64,000 bases of DNA from the NCBI GenBank assembly GCA_030867185.1, contig CM061486.1, positions 30,889,501-30,953,500 of the forward strand. Direction: 5' to 3'. This DNA comes from Tagetes erecta. Its lineage: Eukaryota; Streptophyta; Magnoliopsida; Asterales; Asteraceae. The notes beneath the pieces were generated by a model. It saw only the letters and a program-made list of their open reading frames with translations, made no database searches and was not told the DNA's origin. This document shows, in pieces, positions 11,770 through 24,589 of this stretch. A program made the translations under genes and the position numbers. Each line of letters starts with the position of its first letter. Position 1 is the first letter of the stretch.

Positions 11770-13451
11770 GTATATTATTTTGATTAAATTTTGAGAAAAG
11801 CTTATGTTTTTTATTTGGACGGCAAATATGTATTATAAATAGAAGGGGGCTAACAAGTAGCTAAAATCCCGATGAAGTACAAATGAAAACAGAAAGACAA
11901 ACTAACGAAAGAGCAACGACAAGAACAAATTAACCCATATCATAAGGAAAATTTGATAAGACAATGTATGTTTCCCTTCTAATACTAGACTTGAGCCAAA
12001 GAGATTCCACCGCCATTATCTCACAACGAACCTTATTCGCTTCTAAACTTAAAAAATTCAATTCGAAAGTTCTTCAAAATTTGTTGCATTCTTTAAGAGG
12101 TAATCATGACATGAACATGATAATTATACTAATTCTTAATTCTTAAAAGGATGAAAAAAATTAAGGTACAGGTATAACTTTGAATGGTTTAGATTTTAGG
12201 TTTGCTGCTCTTAAAGTACTTAATTTATATTCTTCAAACATTAAGGATGATGCTTTCAAGTCTTTTACGTTTTTTAACATCATGAATCATGAACTTTATA
12301 TATATTAAACTGAAAATTACTCCACACATCAGATCAATTATCAATTTAAAATTAATATTTATAGCTTTAACCAAATGTGTTATGAATAAGTCACAGATCC
12401 CATTAGATTTCAAGTCATTTATGTTATAACAGATTATTGGAGGGTATTTAAAACAAAATACTTGATTGTTTTATAATTTGAGCGTCTAGTATATAATTTG
12501 TTTACAAACAAAATTTGATAATATATGCACATAAGAATAGAAGACAAATGTGTAATAATCTACTACGTTATTTATTTTTAAATAGTAAAACTAGATTGTT
12601 TAAAAACTACGCTTATAAATCTTGGGATCATAACAAAATTATATTATACACGAAACATTTGATTTTAGTTAAGTTGTACTGGTACAATTGGTTGGACCCA
12701 CACATCAATTATTAGGAGCATCCTTAAAGAATAATAGATACCCTAAACATTTAGGCAAAGGCAAAGCAATACAATTCTTTAGTGAATGATGTTAATTGTT
12801 ATGTAAGATGCCACATTCATCCATGGGTTTCCAAGAGTGTATGTACATTGCACATGCCCTTGGAACTTTGAAAGCATGCTTAGTCCCATAAGGTTTTCTT
12901 TATCTTAATAACAACTTTTTATGTTAATGTAATCGGCTCCCTAAGATTATTATTTTACGTAACAAACTTGAAACACAATATTATGCAAGTAACAAGATAA
13001 CTAAGAAATCCATTATTTTAAAAAGAGAATTAGGTTAGAATAAAACTAAAGATGATTCGAACGGCCAAACGGGGTCTATCATTCCTAGTTTCATTCAATT
13101 TGGTGTATTGTAATCGTATAACTTAATATGAAACTCTTAACATCTAAATGAGAATAACGCAATTTACACGTGTAGGAATTATCTCAACACCTAACTGGTA
13201 TCTTGTAGAGGAGGGTCGATCGGCTATTGCTAGATAGTAGAGTTTGATAAAGAGTTAGATCGTGGTAATGTTTACAGAGTAAAATATGAGTTTTTATATC
13301 CGCCCCAAATGTTGACGCACACAAGTTTGATGGTGTTACAAATTATTATTTCTCTAGTCTGAAAAAAGAACTTTGAATGTCATTCTTGATAAAATATGTT
13401 ACATGGGCACGTAGTTTATAATACTCCCTACGCTTTTGTTAGGTAAATAAA
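11770..13451. other. Spacer, no gene recognised
   Basis: Short frames (for example 11964-12146 and 12515-12715) have no recognisable domains, no splice partners I could join and no conserved motif. No transposon ends were found. Confidence 0.45.
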
Positions 13452-13466
13452 ACGTTTTACGTGAAT

Positions 13467-13728
13467 GATCCTTAGCCCAAGTGGTTGAAGTAATGTATCA
13501 AATACTTCATTAGAATGAACATATTTTGGGTTCAAGTCCATGAAATAGGGGTTCCAGGTTGGATCAAATGGTTTTCTCAACTAAGGCGATTTCCTCTTGA
13601 GGATAGTCTCTGGTTTGGGACAAACAAATTGATGTACGAGTTTTCTTTCGGGGACGCGCTATCCTAGAACCTGAAGGTAGGCCAATCACCTGTCAGTGAT
13701 GCAAATTTCCGTTCAAAAAGAAAAAAAG
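13467..13728 (+). mobile_element. tRNA-derived SINE with 15-bp target duplication
   Basis: The head carries a Pol III box A (TAGCCCAAGTGG from 13473) and box B (GGTTCAAGTCC, 13529-13539). The tail is A-rich (AAAAAGAAAAAAAG). Flanks ACGTTTTACGTGAAT (13452-13466) and ACGTTTTACATGAAT (13729-13743) match at 14 of 15 positions and form the TSD. The size of 262 bp is normal for a plant SINE. Mobilisation would need a partner LINE. Confidence 0.87.
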
Positions 13729-13743
13729 ACGTTTTACATGAAT

Positions 13744-16042
13744 CTTGTAATCTAGCTTCTGCAATCTAACATGGTTTATGGATGTTTCATTTTCACATAT
13801 GCTTTTAAATTTTTTTTATAGAAAATAGTGACACATTTTGGATCCATCTATCAATTAGGAATGAATCCGAATCAAAAACATGTGTTGTAACTAAATAACA
13901 CCAAAAAATATTCTGTACTTAGGTTGGGACCGAGGCAAAATAATGATACTCAGCAACAGCTTTTGCCAATACAGTTTATCAACTGGAAGAACAAAACATA
14001 TGACATCACCACACATATGTTATCTTGTTTTTTTTCCTTTTATTTGTATCATAAGATTTAATCTACAAAACATGTAATCTTATGGGTCGAACATGACAGC
14101 CAAATATGATTGGTGACCGTCAAGTACACTATCGTTCAGGGACACCAATTTTTTTAAACATATAAAAATATTATAAAAAATGACACTGCAGACTCAGAGG
14201 ATTGGATCCGCAATCAGTATGCTCAAACACGTGTGATTTGCCATTTGATCTGCATCATCCTTTTGTTTGATTTCTAATATTGTATTTAGTAATACCGTTA
14301 TTTTTGCGAGGATAGCATTTCTCCCCCGCATGTTTATGGAGTTTTGAAAATTCAAACATCTCAAAGATATTAGATTTTTTTTCTTTTATATTACTTTTTT
14401 AATTTTAATTTACCTTTTGATTTAGCATCTATCGTTTAAATTTTACTATTTACTTTTAGGATTTAGATTTTATGGTTTAGTTTTTTTTTACTTTTTCGGT
14501 GCGGCTACGAGGCACCTTGCCGCATGCCCTTGGACCCCCAAGACATAACAGGGGGCCATTTTTCTCAGGACCGACCTTGAATAATACTTAATTAAACATG
14601 TCACATTCTTAAACATTAACACAAACATGTTTAACAAGCGGGTTACATGATATGATGTGTTTAACATGATAAAGTTAAACCAATTGAATAACACGAATAC
14701 CATGATAGTAATCTCTTTTCAAGTATTTTACAATTAGTTATAACAACTCAATAGCACCGATAATATGACATGCTTAACACATGTTAAACACAATAAAAAA
14801 TAATAATAAGACATAGTCAATAGGCTAAAATAAAAGATGTAAAAAAAATACAATCCATATGTAGCTATTGATATAAAGTTATGTTGTTTTGTTATAGTGG
14901 GCCTAAAAGAGTGTTTGGATAATTGGATTAAGTTTGGAATTATGTATTGACTTGTTATATTTTTAAAAAAAATTAATAAGTTATCAAAAAGTCATGTTTA
15001 ACCTGTTAGTTATTTTTAATCCCAAATTGACCTAAAAAGCCATGCATTTAGATTAAACTTCTTTTATGATTATCTTCAATTCTTCATTGTACTTTATATA
15101 AATAGTTAGATTAGATTATAATTACTCAATACTTACAGCTTTATTAACTTTAGGTGCTTTCCTACGTTGAAATCTTCTAATTTTGCCCTTACCAGAAAAA
15201 TTGGTAATCGTAAATCAGGAAAATGTGTTTAATATTTAGCTATCAACCACTCTTATATATTTGGGCTATTATCAGCCCAAAGATCTGAGCCCATTTATTA
15301 GTTTCTGGCTCAAACTTTAGCCCACACTATAAATATACAGCATTGTATTATAAGTTAATTTAAAGATTTATTATTATTAAGCACTCTTTAATTATTAATC
15401 TAGCCCAATAAAAAGCTATTCAATTATAAGAAAATAAAACTTAATTTAAAGGTTCTCCCTAAAAGTTAAAGCATGAAAACTTTGTATAATATATAACTGT
15501 TGGACTTGTTCCAACGCGGCTCTTTGTAATCCAACTGACCAACTATGATGCAGAGGGGTACGCGCGACACGGAAGTATTCGTGATTCTTTTTAGTAGTGT
15601 CACTTGTTTTAGATGCTCTAGTTCCATAGCCGATAAAGGTTCACTCCAAATTCGTTATTTATATTTCGAAACTCCGTGCATTTGTGTAAACCTGTACCCT
15701 ATCATATAAATCTGCCCATGTGCAACGTTACAGTAGTTACACGTATAAAATGTTAATGATAATTAGAGATTAGAAATGAATTAATAATAATAATAATAGG
15801 AATTAATAATGAGGTAGATGGAGTTGACAATTTAAACACGGTTAAATAGGGAAGTAATATACATATATACAAATGTAAGGGGACAGCATGAATAGCTCCA
15901 ACTTCCTTCCTGTTTTCACTCTCATTCACTCTCTCTCTTCCCTCATTGTTGTTATAGTTCCTTCCATCCATGCACTTCACATTCAACAACCATATGCTCT
16001 CACTCACACACCACCACCACTAATTCACAACATTCTTCTACT
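13744..16042. other. Spacer and H+-ATPase upstream region
   Basis: No gene is recognised. A short GC-richer island at 14480-14580 does not match any family I can name. The last 300 bp form the upstream region and leader of the H+-ATPase gene. It has TATA-like sequences near 15744 (TATAAAA) and 15860, followed by a pyrimidine-rich tract (about 15900-15945). Confidence 0.45.
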
Positions 16043-19000
16043 ATGGCGGCTAATTCAGGCATGGGTTGGGAAGAACTCAAGAAGGAGAACGTCGATCTCG
16101 TAAGCATCTCCCATCTTCAATTCTTATCATCCTACTTTTGCATGAACATCTATTCATTCAAATTTATTATGTGTTTAATTTGATTGTTACAGGAGACTGT
16201 TCCGATCGAGGAGGTATTCGAAACGCTGAAATGTACAAAGGAGGGATTGACGACCGAAGAAGGGAACAAGAGGCTTAACATCTTTGGCCCTAACAAGCTA
16301 GAAGAGAAAAAGGTAGCTACATCAATATATATAACTGCAAATTGTATTTGAATTATTATAATCTAACTTTGTTATACCAACTCATGTAATTTTATTGAAA
16401 CAGGAAAGTAAGCTTCTGAAGTTCTTAGGATTTATGTGGAACCCATTGTCATGGGTCATGGAAGCTGCTGCGATTATGGCTATTGTTTTGGCTAATGGAG
16501 GGGTAAATAATTTCAATATTGGATCTTTGTTAACGAAACGATTTAAAAAAATTTGTACCTGATTTAGAACAAATGATTGCAGGGAAAGCCTCCGGATTGG
16601 CAAGATTTCGTTGGAATCACAACGCTGCTGATAATCAACTCCACTATCAGTTTCATAGAGGAAAACAATGCAGGTAATGCTGCAGCGGCTTTAATGGCTG
16701 GTCTTGCGCCCAAAACAAAGGTCATAAGGGATGGGAAATGGGATGAACAAGACGCGGCTATTTTAGTACCTGGTGATGTGATTAGTGTCAAACTGGGAGA
16801 TATTATCCCAGCTGATGCACGTCTTCTAGAAGGAGATCCCCTTAAGATTGATCAATCTGCCTTGACTGGTGAATCGTTACCTGTGACCAAGCATCCGGGT
16901 GATAGTGTGTATTCGGGCTCAACATGCAAACAAGGTGAAATTGAGGCAGTTGTTATTGCTACTGGAGTGTACACTTTCTTTGGGAAGGCGGCTCATTTAG
17001 TCGATAGTACAAATCAAGTTGGCCATTTCCAAAAGGTATCATTAATCATGAAAACAATTATGTACAGTTTCATTTGGATTTGCAACGGTTAACAGTTTTT
17101 GATGGATTGTTTGTTAGGTGCTGACATCTATTGGAAACTTCTGCATTTGCTCCATTGCCATTGGTCTCATAATCGAAGTAGTGGTGATGTACCCGATTCA
17201 GAAACGATCTTACAGACAAGGAATCGACAATTTACTGGTTCTTCTCATCGGAGGGATCCCAATTGCCATGCCGACTGTTTTGTCAGTCACCATGGCAATC
17301 GGTTCCCACAAGTTGTCAGAACAAGGTGCTATCACCAAGAGAATGACAGCCATTGAAGAAATGGCTGGGATGGATGTTTTGTGTAGCGACAAAACCGGCA
17401 CTCTCACCCTAAACAAGCTCACAGTCGACAAAACGCTCATTGAGGTTTTTATAAAGGATACTGATAAGGATCAAGTGGTTCTATTGGGAGCAAGAGCTTC
17501 AAGAGTTGAGAATCAAGATGCTATTGATGCTTGTATTGTGGGCATGCTTTCAGATCCTAAGGAGGTAAAAACGACAATAGTTATAATGGTAACAAAAAAA
17601 TAACAGTATTGTCTTACATGTATACTTCTTTTGTTTATGAAGGCACGAGCAGGGATCACTGAGGTGCATTTTCTGCCCTTCAACCCCGTAGACAAACGAA
17701 CAGCAATCACATACATAGATCAAAATGGAAATTGGCATAGAGTGAGCAAAGGTGCACCTGAGCAGGTACAATAACATACTTCTACATGATAATGATAACA
17801 CGAGCACGAATCAACCAATTCGTTAATATATGTACATGATAATGATATCTCCAAATCTCTCAGATTGTTGAGCTATGCAACCAAAAGGATGATGAGAAGA
17901 AAAAAGTCTTTTCCATCATTGATAAATTTGCCGAACGTGGTCTTCGGTCTCTAGCCGTTTGCCAACAAGTGAGCTTCTACAATTTTATGTTTCTACATTA
18001 AAGTGTTCCTAATTTTCATCTTTTGTTTTCTTGAAGTAAATATAATGACTGAGTGTTATAAATTGTTATACAGACGGTACCAGAGAAAACAAAGGAGAGC
18101 GCGGGAAGCCCGTGGGTGTTTGTGGGTCTATTGCCACTATTTGACCCACCAAGGCATGACAGTGCTGAAACCATTCGACGGGCCCTGCACCTTGGAGTTA
18201 ATGTCAAGATGATCACTGGTGATCAGTTAGCCATTGGGAAAGAAACAGGGCGGAGGCTCGGGATGGGAACAAATATGTATCCATCTTCTTCACTTCTTGG
18301 TCAATACAAAGATCCTGCTATTGCAGATATACCAATTGAGGAGCTAATTGAGAAGGCTGATGGTTTTGCTGGAGTCTTCCCAGGTAAGCTGGTTTTGTTC
18401 TTGTTGGCTGAATGGGTCGAGTAACCGATCAAACCATGTTTTGTTTAATGTGGGTCATTTATTAAATAAAAGCTGAAACTTTTACCACATATGTAATGCA
18501 GAACACAAATATGAGATTGTGAAGAAACTACAAGAGAGGAAACATATATGTGGCATGACAGGAGATGGTGTGAATGACGCGCCTGCATTAAAACGTGCCG
18601 ACATTGGTATAGCAGTTGCTGATGCAACTGATGCAGCTCGTGGTGCATCTGATATTGTGTTAACTGAGCCTGGACTCAGTGTAATTGTAAGCGCGGTTTT
18701 GACCAGCAGAGCCATCTTTCAGAGGATGAAAAACTACACCATTTATGCAGTTTCCATCACCATCCGTATTGTGCTTGGGTTCATGCTAATTGCTCTTATT
18801 TGGCAGTTTGATTTCTCACCTTTTATGGTTTTGATCATTGCAATACTGAATGATGGAACCATAATGACTATATCTAAGGATAAAGTCAAACCTTCACCTC
18901 TGCCAGACTCATGGAAGTTAAAAGAAATATTTGCAACCGGGATTGTTCTCGGGACTTATTTAGCTGTTACGACTGTAATCTTCTTCTGGCTAGCAAAAGA

Positions 19001-20252
19001 ATCCGACTTCTTCACGGTAATCATGCTGAATATTTCAATATACATGCATAAGTTATCGCTATGTACCGTTCAGCTCTAAATGTAACTAACGAAATACCAT
19101 GATTATTGTTCTTTTAGGAGAAATTTGGTGTGAAATCGATCAAAGATGACGAATACGAGCTTATGTCAGCTCTTTATCTCCAAGTCAGCATCATCAGTCA
19201 GGCACTCATTTTTGTTACAAGATCAAGAAGCTGGTCCTTTGTTGAACGCCCTGGTTTCTTACTCCTCATAGCCTTTTTTATAGCTCAGCTGGTGAGTTCA
19301 TTCTCAAATAGAGGCGGGAAAATGGACGGGTTGGGCAGGTTATGTAACAAGACAAAATCGTAAGTTTTATTTTACGGGTCAAAACGGGTGCGTTGCCCTG
19401 TAGCACTTCTTTCAGAAAAGAAAAAAAAACTTGAGAAAAAGTCTTAGTATGATTACAAAAGTTGTATTATTTCAGTTATAACAGCTTTCATGCTCTAAAA
19501 ATACATTTGTATGGCATTCTTATGAAAGTTGTTATTTTATGAAGATTGCTACATCAATTGCTGTGTACGCGAACTGGGATTTCGCAAGAGTCCATGGAAT
19601 CGGCTGGGGTTGGGCTGGTGTGATTTGGATCTATAGCATCGTCATCTATTTCCCATTAGACATATTCAAATTCATCATCCGTTTCGCCTTAAGTGGCAAG
19701 GCTTGGGACAATATGCTCGAAAAAAGGGTACACATGTTCCGTTAATCACATTAATTAACTCTAATAGACCATTATCTTAATTACTAACACAACTTTTTTT
19801 TGTAATGTAGACCGCTTTCACCTCCAAAAAGGACTACGGACGTGGAGAGAGGGAAGCACAATGGGCCACGGCTCAACGCACCTTACATGGTCTCCAAGCA
19901 CCAAACGCAAACGATATCTTGAACGACAAGAGTGACTATAGGGAGTTGTCGGAACTTGCAGAACAGGCAAAGAGACGCGCAGAGGTTGCTAGGTATGTTA
20001 TCTTTGACTAATTAATACAAAACTCAGTTAATTATAAGTAACTCATATTATAAACTTTAGTATGGAACAAAAAATGTTGATGGGTCAACTCAACCCAACC
20101 CAACCCATTCTGTTTAGAGGTGTTAATATATCTTAAATATGTATTGAGGTTCCAGGTTGAGGGAGCTTCATACACTGAAAGGGCACGTCGAGTCGGTGGT
20201 GAAGCTCAAGGGTCTTGATATTGAAACGATCCAACAACACTACACAGTTTAA
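16043..20252 (+). CDS. Plasma-membrane H+-ATPase (P3A-type, AHA/PMA family)
   Basis: It pumps protons out of the cell at the expense of ATP, energising the plasma membrane. Thirteen exons join without a frame break into 954 residues: 16043-16099, 16193-16312, 16404-16502, 16583-17035, 17118-17564, 17643-17765, 17864-17968, 18074-18383, 18502-19016, 19118-19291, 19545-19727, 19811-19992, 20156-20252. Key motifs are TGES (187-190, actuator), CSDKTGT with the phosphorylated Asp334, MITGDQ (about 515) and GDGVNDAP (about 592). Ten membrane spans are expected for the family. The C-terminal autoinhibitory domain is complete and ends QQHYTV; phosphorylation of that penultimate Thr creates the 14-3-3 site in known members. 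Sequence details (SPWVFVGLLPLFDPP, NGNWHRVSKGAPEQ) suggest the AHA4/AHA11-like subgroup, which is inference. All sites known to be essential are intact. It converges with the receptor-like gene 450 bp downstream. Confidence 0.97.
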
Positions 20253-20699
20253 CGTCGCCAAGAAAACACATTTTTGGAGAAAAGACATAAAATAAGAAGT
20301 TAGGAAGGCATGATTTTGAAGAGGTATGTTTTTCATGGAAGATCGTCACCATAACCGAGATGCGGGAATAAGCCGACAAACGAGATCGGGCCGATCCGTA
20401 GCTAGGCAAAAAACAATGTGTTGTTCTCTACTGAATCTCGTATTCTTTATTCATTTATAACATTGTACTTGAATATTCAGTTATTTAATTATTTGTTCTC
20501 AAATTTGTTCATTTGATTATCATTCTCACTTGGTAATTATGGATTTAACCTCAACTACAAACTTACTATTTTATTTAATACAAAGGTTTCATGTGTTCAA
20601 CAAACGCTTTACATATATATCACAACTTAATTATTTTTCTAACATGTAGAAGACAGCTAGCACTTATGCATCAGATAAATCACATACCTGGATCAGCAT
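20253..20699. other. Shared 3' intergenic region of convergent genes
   Basis: This holds the 3' UTR of the H+-ATPase on the plus strand and that of the receptor-like protein on the minus strand. It is AT-rich and carries no further gene. Confidence 0.6.
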
Positions 20700-23600
20700 T
20701 TATATGTTGATCAATTTACTTAGTGACCGAAAATATGTGATACTCCATGATCTACTTGTTATTAATGAGCCCACAAACATCCAAAATCCAGTAAAAAATC
20801 CAACCAGTATGCTAATAATTAACCCCCAATCTTCTCTAGCATTTGCTTTTTTGTTTCTTATTGCAACATGTGGCACTTGATCAACTCGTACACAACCATT
20901 TGTTTCGGTGAGCGGAGCTCCGCAAAGTTTATTTCCGAAGAAGCTGGATTCATTCAAGCTCTGAATTTGAGTACTTATTGGAATTTTTCCTGTTAACTTG
21001 TTGTAGGACACATTGAAGCTACTCAAGAAACTCAACTTGGATAAGCTCATCGGAAGCTCTCCCGTAAGCTTGTTTATTGATAAATCCAAAGAAATAAGTT
21101 CTTTCATGTCACCAATATTCTCCGGGATCGTTCCTATCAATTCATTTCTTGATAAATTCAATGAATTTAACATCTTGAGAGACATGAGTTCACTTGGAAT
21201 GTGCCCAATGAGATTGTTACTCGAAAGGTCCAACAACTTCACTAATCCAAGATTAGTGCTATAGGTGTCCTTTCGTCCGTTTGTCACCAATGGATCACTT
21301 GTAATAATTGATCCACCACCAGCAGGGGGTGAAAGCTGATATCCCCCATAGAGATTAGTTCTTACGCCCGATAGGACACTCATATTGTTGAAGCATGTTG
21401 GAATATTTCCAGACAAGTTATTATTAGCAAGAACTAAGACGCGAATATTTTGAAGATAACAGAGCTCATGAGGAATATTTCCGTAAAAACGGTTGGACCT
21501 AAGGTTGAGTAATGCCAAACTAGTGAGTTTTGCTCCGATCCATGCTGGAATGCTTCCATCAATTTCATTTTCTTCAAGTTGAAGGATCCTTAAAATGCCC
21601 AAGTTCATTAAAGAAGTTGGTAATCTTCCCGAGATCTTGTTACCACGGATGATCAATATTTGTAAGCGAGTTGTAGAACTTAATGTTCTTGGAATCTCAC
21701 CTGACAAACTATTATTCTCCAAGTTTAAGTAGTTCAATTTCGGCCACTTCTCCAAGCACTCTGGAATGACACCTGACAAATGATTATTTCCCAAATTCAG
21801 ATGAAATGTCTCTTTCACACCACTGGAACACAACAACTCATTTAGTGATCCCGAAAACTCATTGCTACTTGCGTCAACTGCTACAAGTGTCGCAGGGAAC
21901 AAAGGTAGCGTTCCTTGGATTTGGTTATGTGATATATTTAGATATCTTAGTTTGGGGAACGATGCTATAAATGACTCGGGTATGGGTGATGAAATCTTTA
22001 CCATGCTTATGTCCAAGTTACTCAACTCCTTTTGTGATTGCAACCACACTAAAAACTTGGGCTCTAAAACCCAAGAGTTCAAATTCAAGTGCTCCATAGA
22101 GGATGTGGGAATCAAGTTTTTCACATGGTGACTTAAGATTAAGTTGTTGCTTGATCCATCAAGATAAATCAAGTTAACTAGATTGGAAAAGTGGTCTTGT
22201 GTCACAATACCCGTCAACAAATTGTGTGAAAACCTTAAGGAAATCAAATTTGAAAGTTTACCAAGGCTACGAGGAAGGTTGCCAGTCAGAAGGTTATCTG
22301 AAAGACCTAACAACCTCAACGATGATAGCCCTCCAATCTTGTCAGGAAGGCTACCGTTTAGTTGGTTACTTGAAAGATCCAACACCTCCAACGATGACAG
22401 TTGTTGGATCGAGTATGGAATGGGACCAACAATTTTATTTTTGTGAAGGCTTAATATCCTCAAAAAAGATAGGTTTCCTATGGAATGAGGAATTATACCA
22501 ACTATATAGCTTTCTGTCAAGGGAAATGGCCCAAAGGATGATGAGCTCATAGATTCAGAAGAAGACATGCATAGTGACTCCAAGGCAGATGATTTGCACT
22601 CGAAAAAACTTTCAAGAAGATATGATAAACTAACTTTACCAAATCTATTATTTGAAATATCAATCTCTCTCAAATTACAAAGGTTCCCCAATGATTTAGG
22701 TATTTTCTTGGTGAGTATATTTGATGACAAGCGAAGGCTACGAATGGAGGTTAAGTTATGAAGTGAGTCGAGATCTGAACTTGAAATAAGACAATCACTA
22801 ATATCTAACGAATTTAGATTACTACTCGACAACCCTTTATATAGCAATGAAGCATCCTTGAAATAATTATGGCGTAGATAAAGCGACTTAAGAGAAGTCA
22901 TGTTATGAAAGCTACGACTACCGTCAAGAGGAAGGCCATAAAACCCACAAGAACTTATATCCAGTGAAACTAGACTAGTTATGCTGAATATCCATTGTGG
23001 GAAACGATTATTAAACCAGTTAATGGAAAGATCTAGCGACGAAAGGGATGAGAGATTAAGACTTTGAACATGAGGATATATGTTTGAGAGTCGACAGTTA
23101 GACAGATGTAGTTGAACCAAAGAAGGAAGAGTGTTGATCACCTGAAGCCAGTCCATCGCTAGTCTAAGGTCGTTTCCACTCATATCCAGGTGTTGCAACT
23201 TACCAAGACTTGACAACCACCGCATACTCTTCATGCTTGCTGAATAATCATAACCGGCTATAAAAAAACTATCACCAAATGCGCCAAGACAAAGGACATG
23301 AAGTTGTGAAAGATTTCCTAGTTGTTGGGGGATAGTTCCACCGAACACCGAATATGAAAGGTTAAGATACCTTAAGTTTTCAAGAGAGCCAATGAATTTA
23401 GGAATTTCGATCCCTCCGAAATTATTGCAGCTCAAGTCGAGATGCTTGAGTTGTTTCAGGTCCAGTAAAGATGAACTTATATCCCCTTTCAACATATACT
23501 TCAAGTCCTCTTCATATTCTTTTTCGGTGTTTTCATCACCAACACAATAACCTGGAAGATGAACCCAATCAACATGACCTGTGGAATTATCACAAGCAAT

Positions 23601-23828
23601 CCCGGACCACTTACAACAGTCTCTGTCCTCAGCAACCCATGAAGCAAGTCGATTTGTTTCATCAACGAGGCCATCCTTGAACCTCAGAAGTGCTTGTCTC
23701 TCGACGTCCATGCAAAGTTCTTGATCAGCATTTTCATTAGACAAGCAGGAGTGAAACAACGCCAAAACAACAAGAACACACAAGTAGTGACAACAAGAGA
23801 AATGGGAAAATGATAAGTGGCTATTCAT
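20700..23828 (-). CDS. Leucine-rich-repeat receptor-like protein (RLP), no kinase
   Basis: A single uninterrupted exon encodes 1042 residues, as is usual for plant RLPs. A signal peptide (about 1-30) is followed by an LRRNT_2 cap (CMDVERQALLRFKDGL and the DCCKWSGIAC cysteines). Extracellular LRRs of the LxxLxLxxNxLxGxIP type fill most of residues 110-960. A non-LRR island precedes the last four repeats (around NGRKDTYSTNLG), as in Cf/EIX-type RLPs. A C-terminal cap (NKLCGAPLTETNGC) leads to one membrane span at about 1001-1024 containing GFFTG, a GxxxG motif. In known RLPs that motif supports pairing with the SOBIR1 kinase. A tail of about 18 residues follows, with no kinase domain. The juxtamembrane stretch is basic (IRNKKANARED) where many RLPs are acidic. 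The role is likely cell-surface perception in immunity or development; the ligand is unknown. No frameshift is seen. Confidence 0.93.
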   Translation of the reverse strand: MNSHLSFSHFSCCHYLCVLVVLALFHSCLSNENADQELCMDVERQALLRFKDGLVDETNRLASWVAEDRDCCKWSGIACDNSTGHVDWVHLPGYCVGDENTEKEYEEDLKYMLKGDISSSLLDLKQLKHLDLSCNNFGGIEIPKFIGSLENLRYLNLSYSVFGGTIPQQLGNLSQLHVLCLGAFGDSFFIAGYDYSASMKSMRWLSSLGKLQHLDMSGNDLRLAMDWLQVINTLPSLVQLHLSNCRLSNIYPHVQSLNLSSLSSLDLSINWFNNRFPQWIFSITSLVSLDISSCGFYGLPLDGSRSFHNMTSLKSLYLRHNYFKDASLLYKGLSSSNLNSLDISDCLISSSDLDSLHNLTSIRSLRLSSNILTKKIPKSLGNLCNLREIDISNNRFGKVSLSYLLESFFECKSSALESLCMSSSESMSSSSFGPFPLTESYIVGIIPHSIGNLSFLRILSLHKNKIVGPIPYSIQQLSSLEVLDLSSNQLNGSLPDKIGGLSSLRLLGLSDNLLTGNLPRSLGKLSNLISLRFSHNLLTGIVTQDHFSNLVNLIYLDGSSNNLILSHHVKNLIPTSSMEHLNLNSWVLEPKFLVWLQSQKELSNLDISMVKISSPIPESFIASFPKLRYLNISHNQIQGTLPLFPATLVAVDASSNEFSGSLNELLCSSGVKETFHLNLGNNHLSGVIPECLEKWPKLNYLNLENNSLSGEIPRTLSSTTRLQILIIRGNKISGRLPTSLMNLGILRILQLEENEIDGSIPAWIGAKLTSLALLNLRSNRFYGNIPHELCYLQNIRVLVLANNNLSGNIPTCFNNMSVLSGVRTNLYGGYQLSPPAGGGSIITSDPLVTNGRKDTYSTNLGLVKLLDLSSNNLIGHIPSELMSLKMLNSLNLSRNELIGTIPENIGDMKELISLDLSINKLTGELPMSLSKLSFLSSFNVSYNKLTGKIPISTQIQSLNESSFFGNKLCGAPLTETNGCVRVDQVPHVAIRNKKANAREDWGLIISILVGFFTGFWMFVGSLITSRSWSITYFRSLSKLINI

Positions 23829-23892
23829 ATTGGATGATTAGAAACTTGATTTTAGTTTACAAGATGAAATGCATGAGAGGTTAATTAGAACT

Positions 23893-23906
23893 CATATATA
23901 TTTATA
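23893..23906 (-). promoter_or_regulatory. TATA box candidate of the RLP gene
   Basis: On the minus strand TATAAATATATATG lies about 65-80 bp upstream of the RLP start codon, a normal distance for a short leader. It was found by eye only. Confidence 0.45.
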
Positions 23907-24589
23907 TTTCAACAGATCGAAATGGGTTTGAACATCAAGTAAACGCCAAGTCAACTAAAGGGAAGCAGGGACATATATAAATAATAAGATTATATTGTAA
24001 ACGTACATTTTGTGGACAAGTTCATAGCATGAATAATGAACCAAATTATTAAGAGAAGTGTTGTCCGTTCAAATTTATATATTATCGTGCAACAGATTTT
24101 TTGTTTAATAGTGTCCACACACCGGCGATATCCTTTAATTTCTTGATGATATATAAGAGTACGTTGATTAAGTTATTTTACAACAATAATTTTGAACTCT
24201 TAAAAGTAATTTGAATGTATTATGGGTTAAAGTTATTGAAGCTATTTTAAGGTCTTGGCCTGTAATTCTTTGAAAAAAACTATTGTCGATTCATAGAAAT
24301 TAAAGCTACTAATAAAGCAATAGAGGGTTTGAAGGAATTGATTTTTTTTTTTTTTCAAAATTGAGGTTGTAAGATTAGTGATGGCATATTGGCTGAGTTT
24401 TTTGAGTGATAATTGGATTGGTTCTAAGCCATTTAAGAGATCATTACCATGACTTATTTGCTTTGGAAATGAAAAAGAATATATTGCTAGCTAGGTTGAA
24501 GAGAGGATTAGTGGCTCGGTCTAATGGTTAACATGGTTCAAAATTGGTTGAACGTGAAATGGTTAACAGGGTTCAAAAATGATTCGAAT
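23907..24589. other. RLP upstream region and spacer
   Basis: This is AT-rich sequence with a T-run at 24343-24355. No further gene, repeat end or RNA is recognised. Confidence 0.5.

Noticed and set aside
14488..14703. GC-richer patch with a minus-strand frame (CYVLGVQGHAARCL...)
   Set aside because: Considered as an organellar or rDNA insertion, but I could not match it to any sequence I know; too short to call.
20700..23828. Plus-strand open frames inside the RLP gene (for example 21013-21264, 22183-22552)
   Set aside because: They are antisense shadows of LRR codons with no motif of their own.
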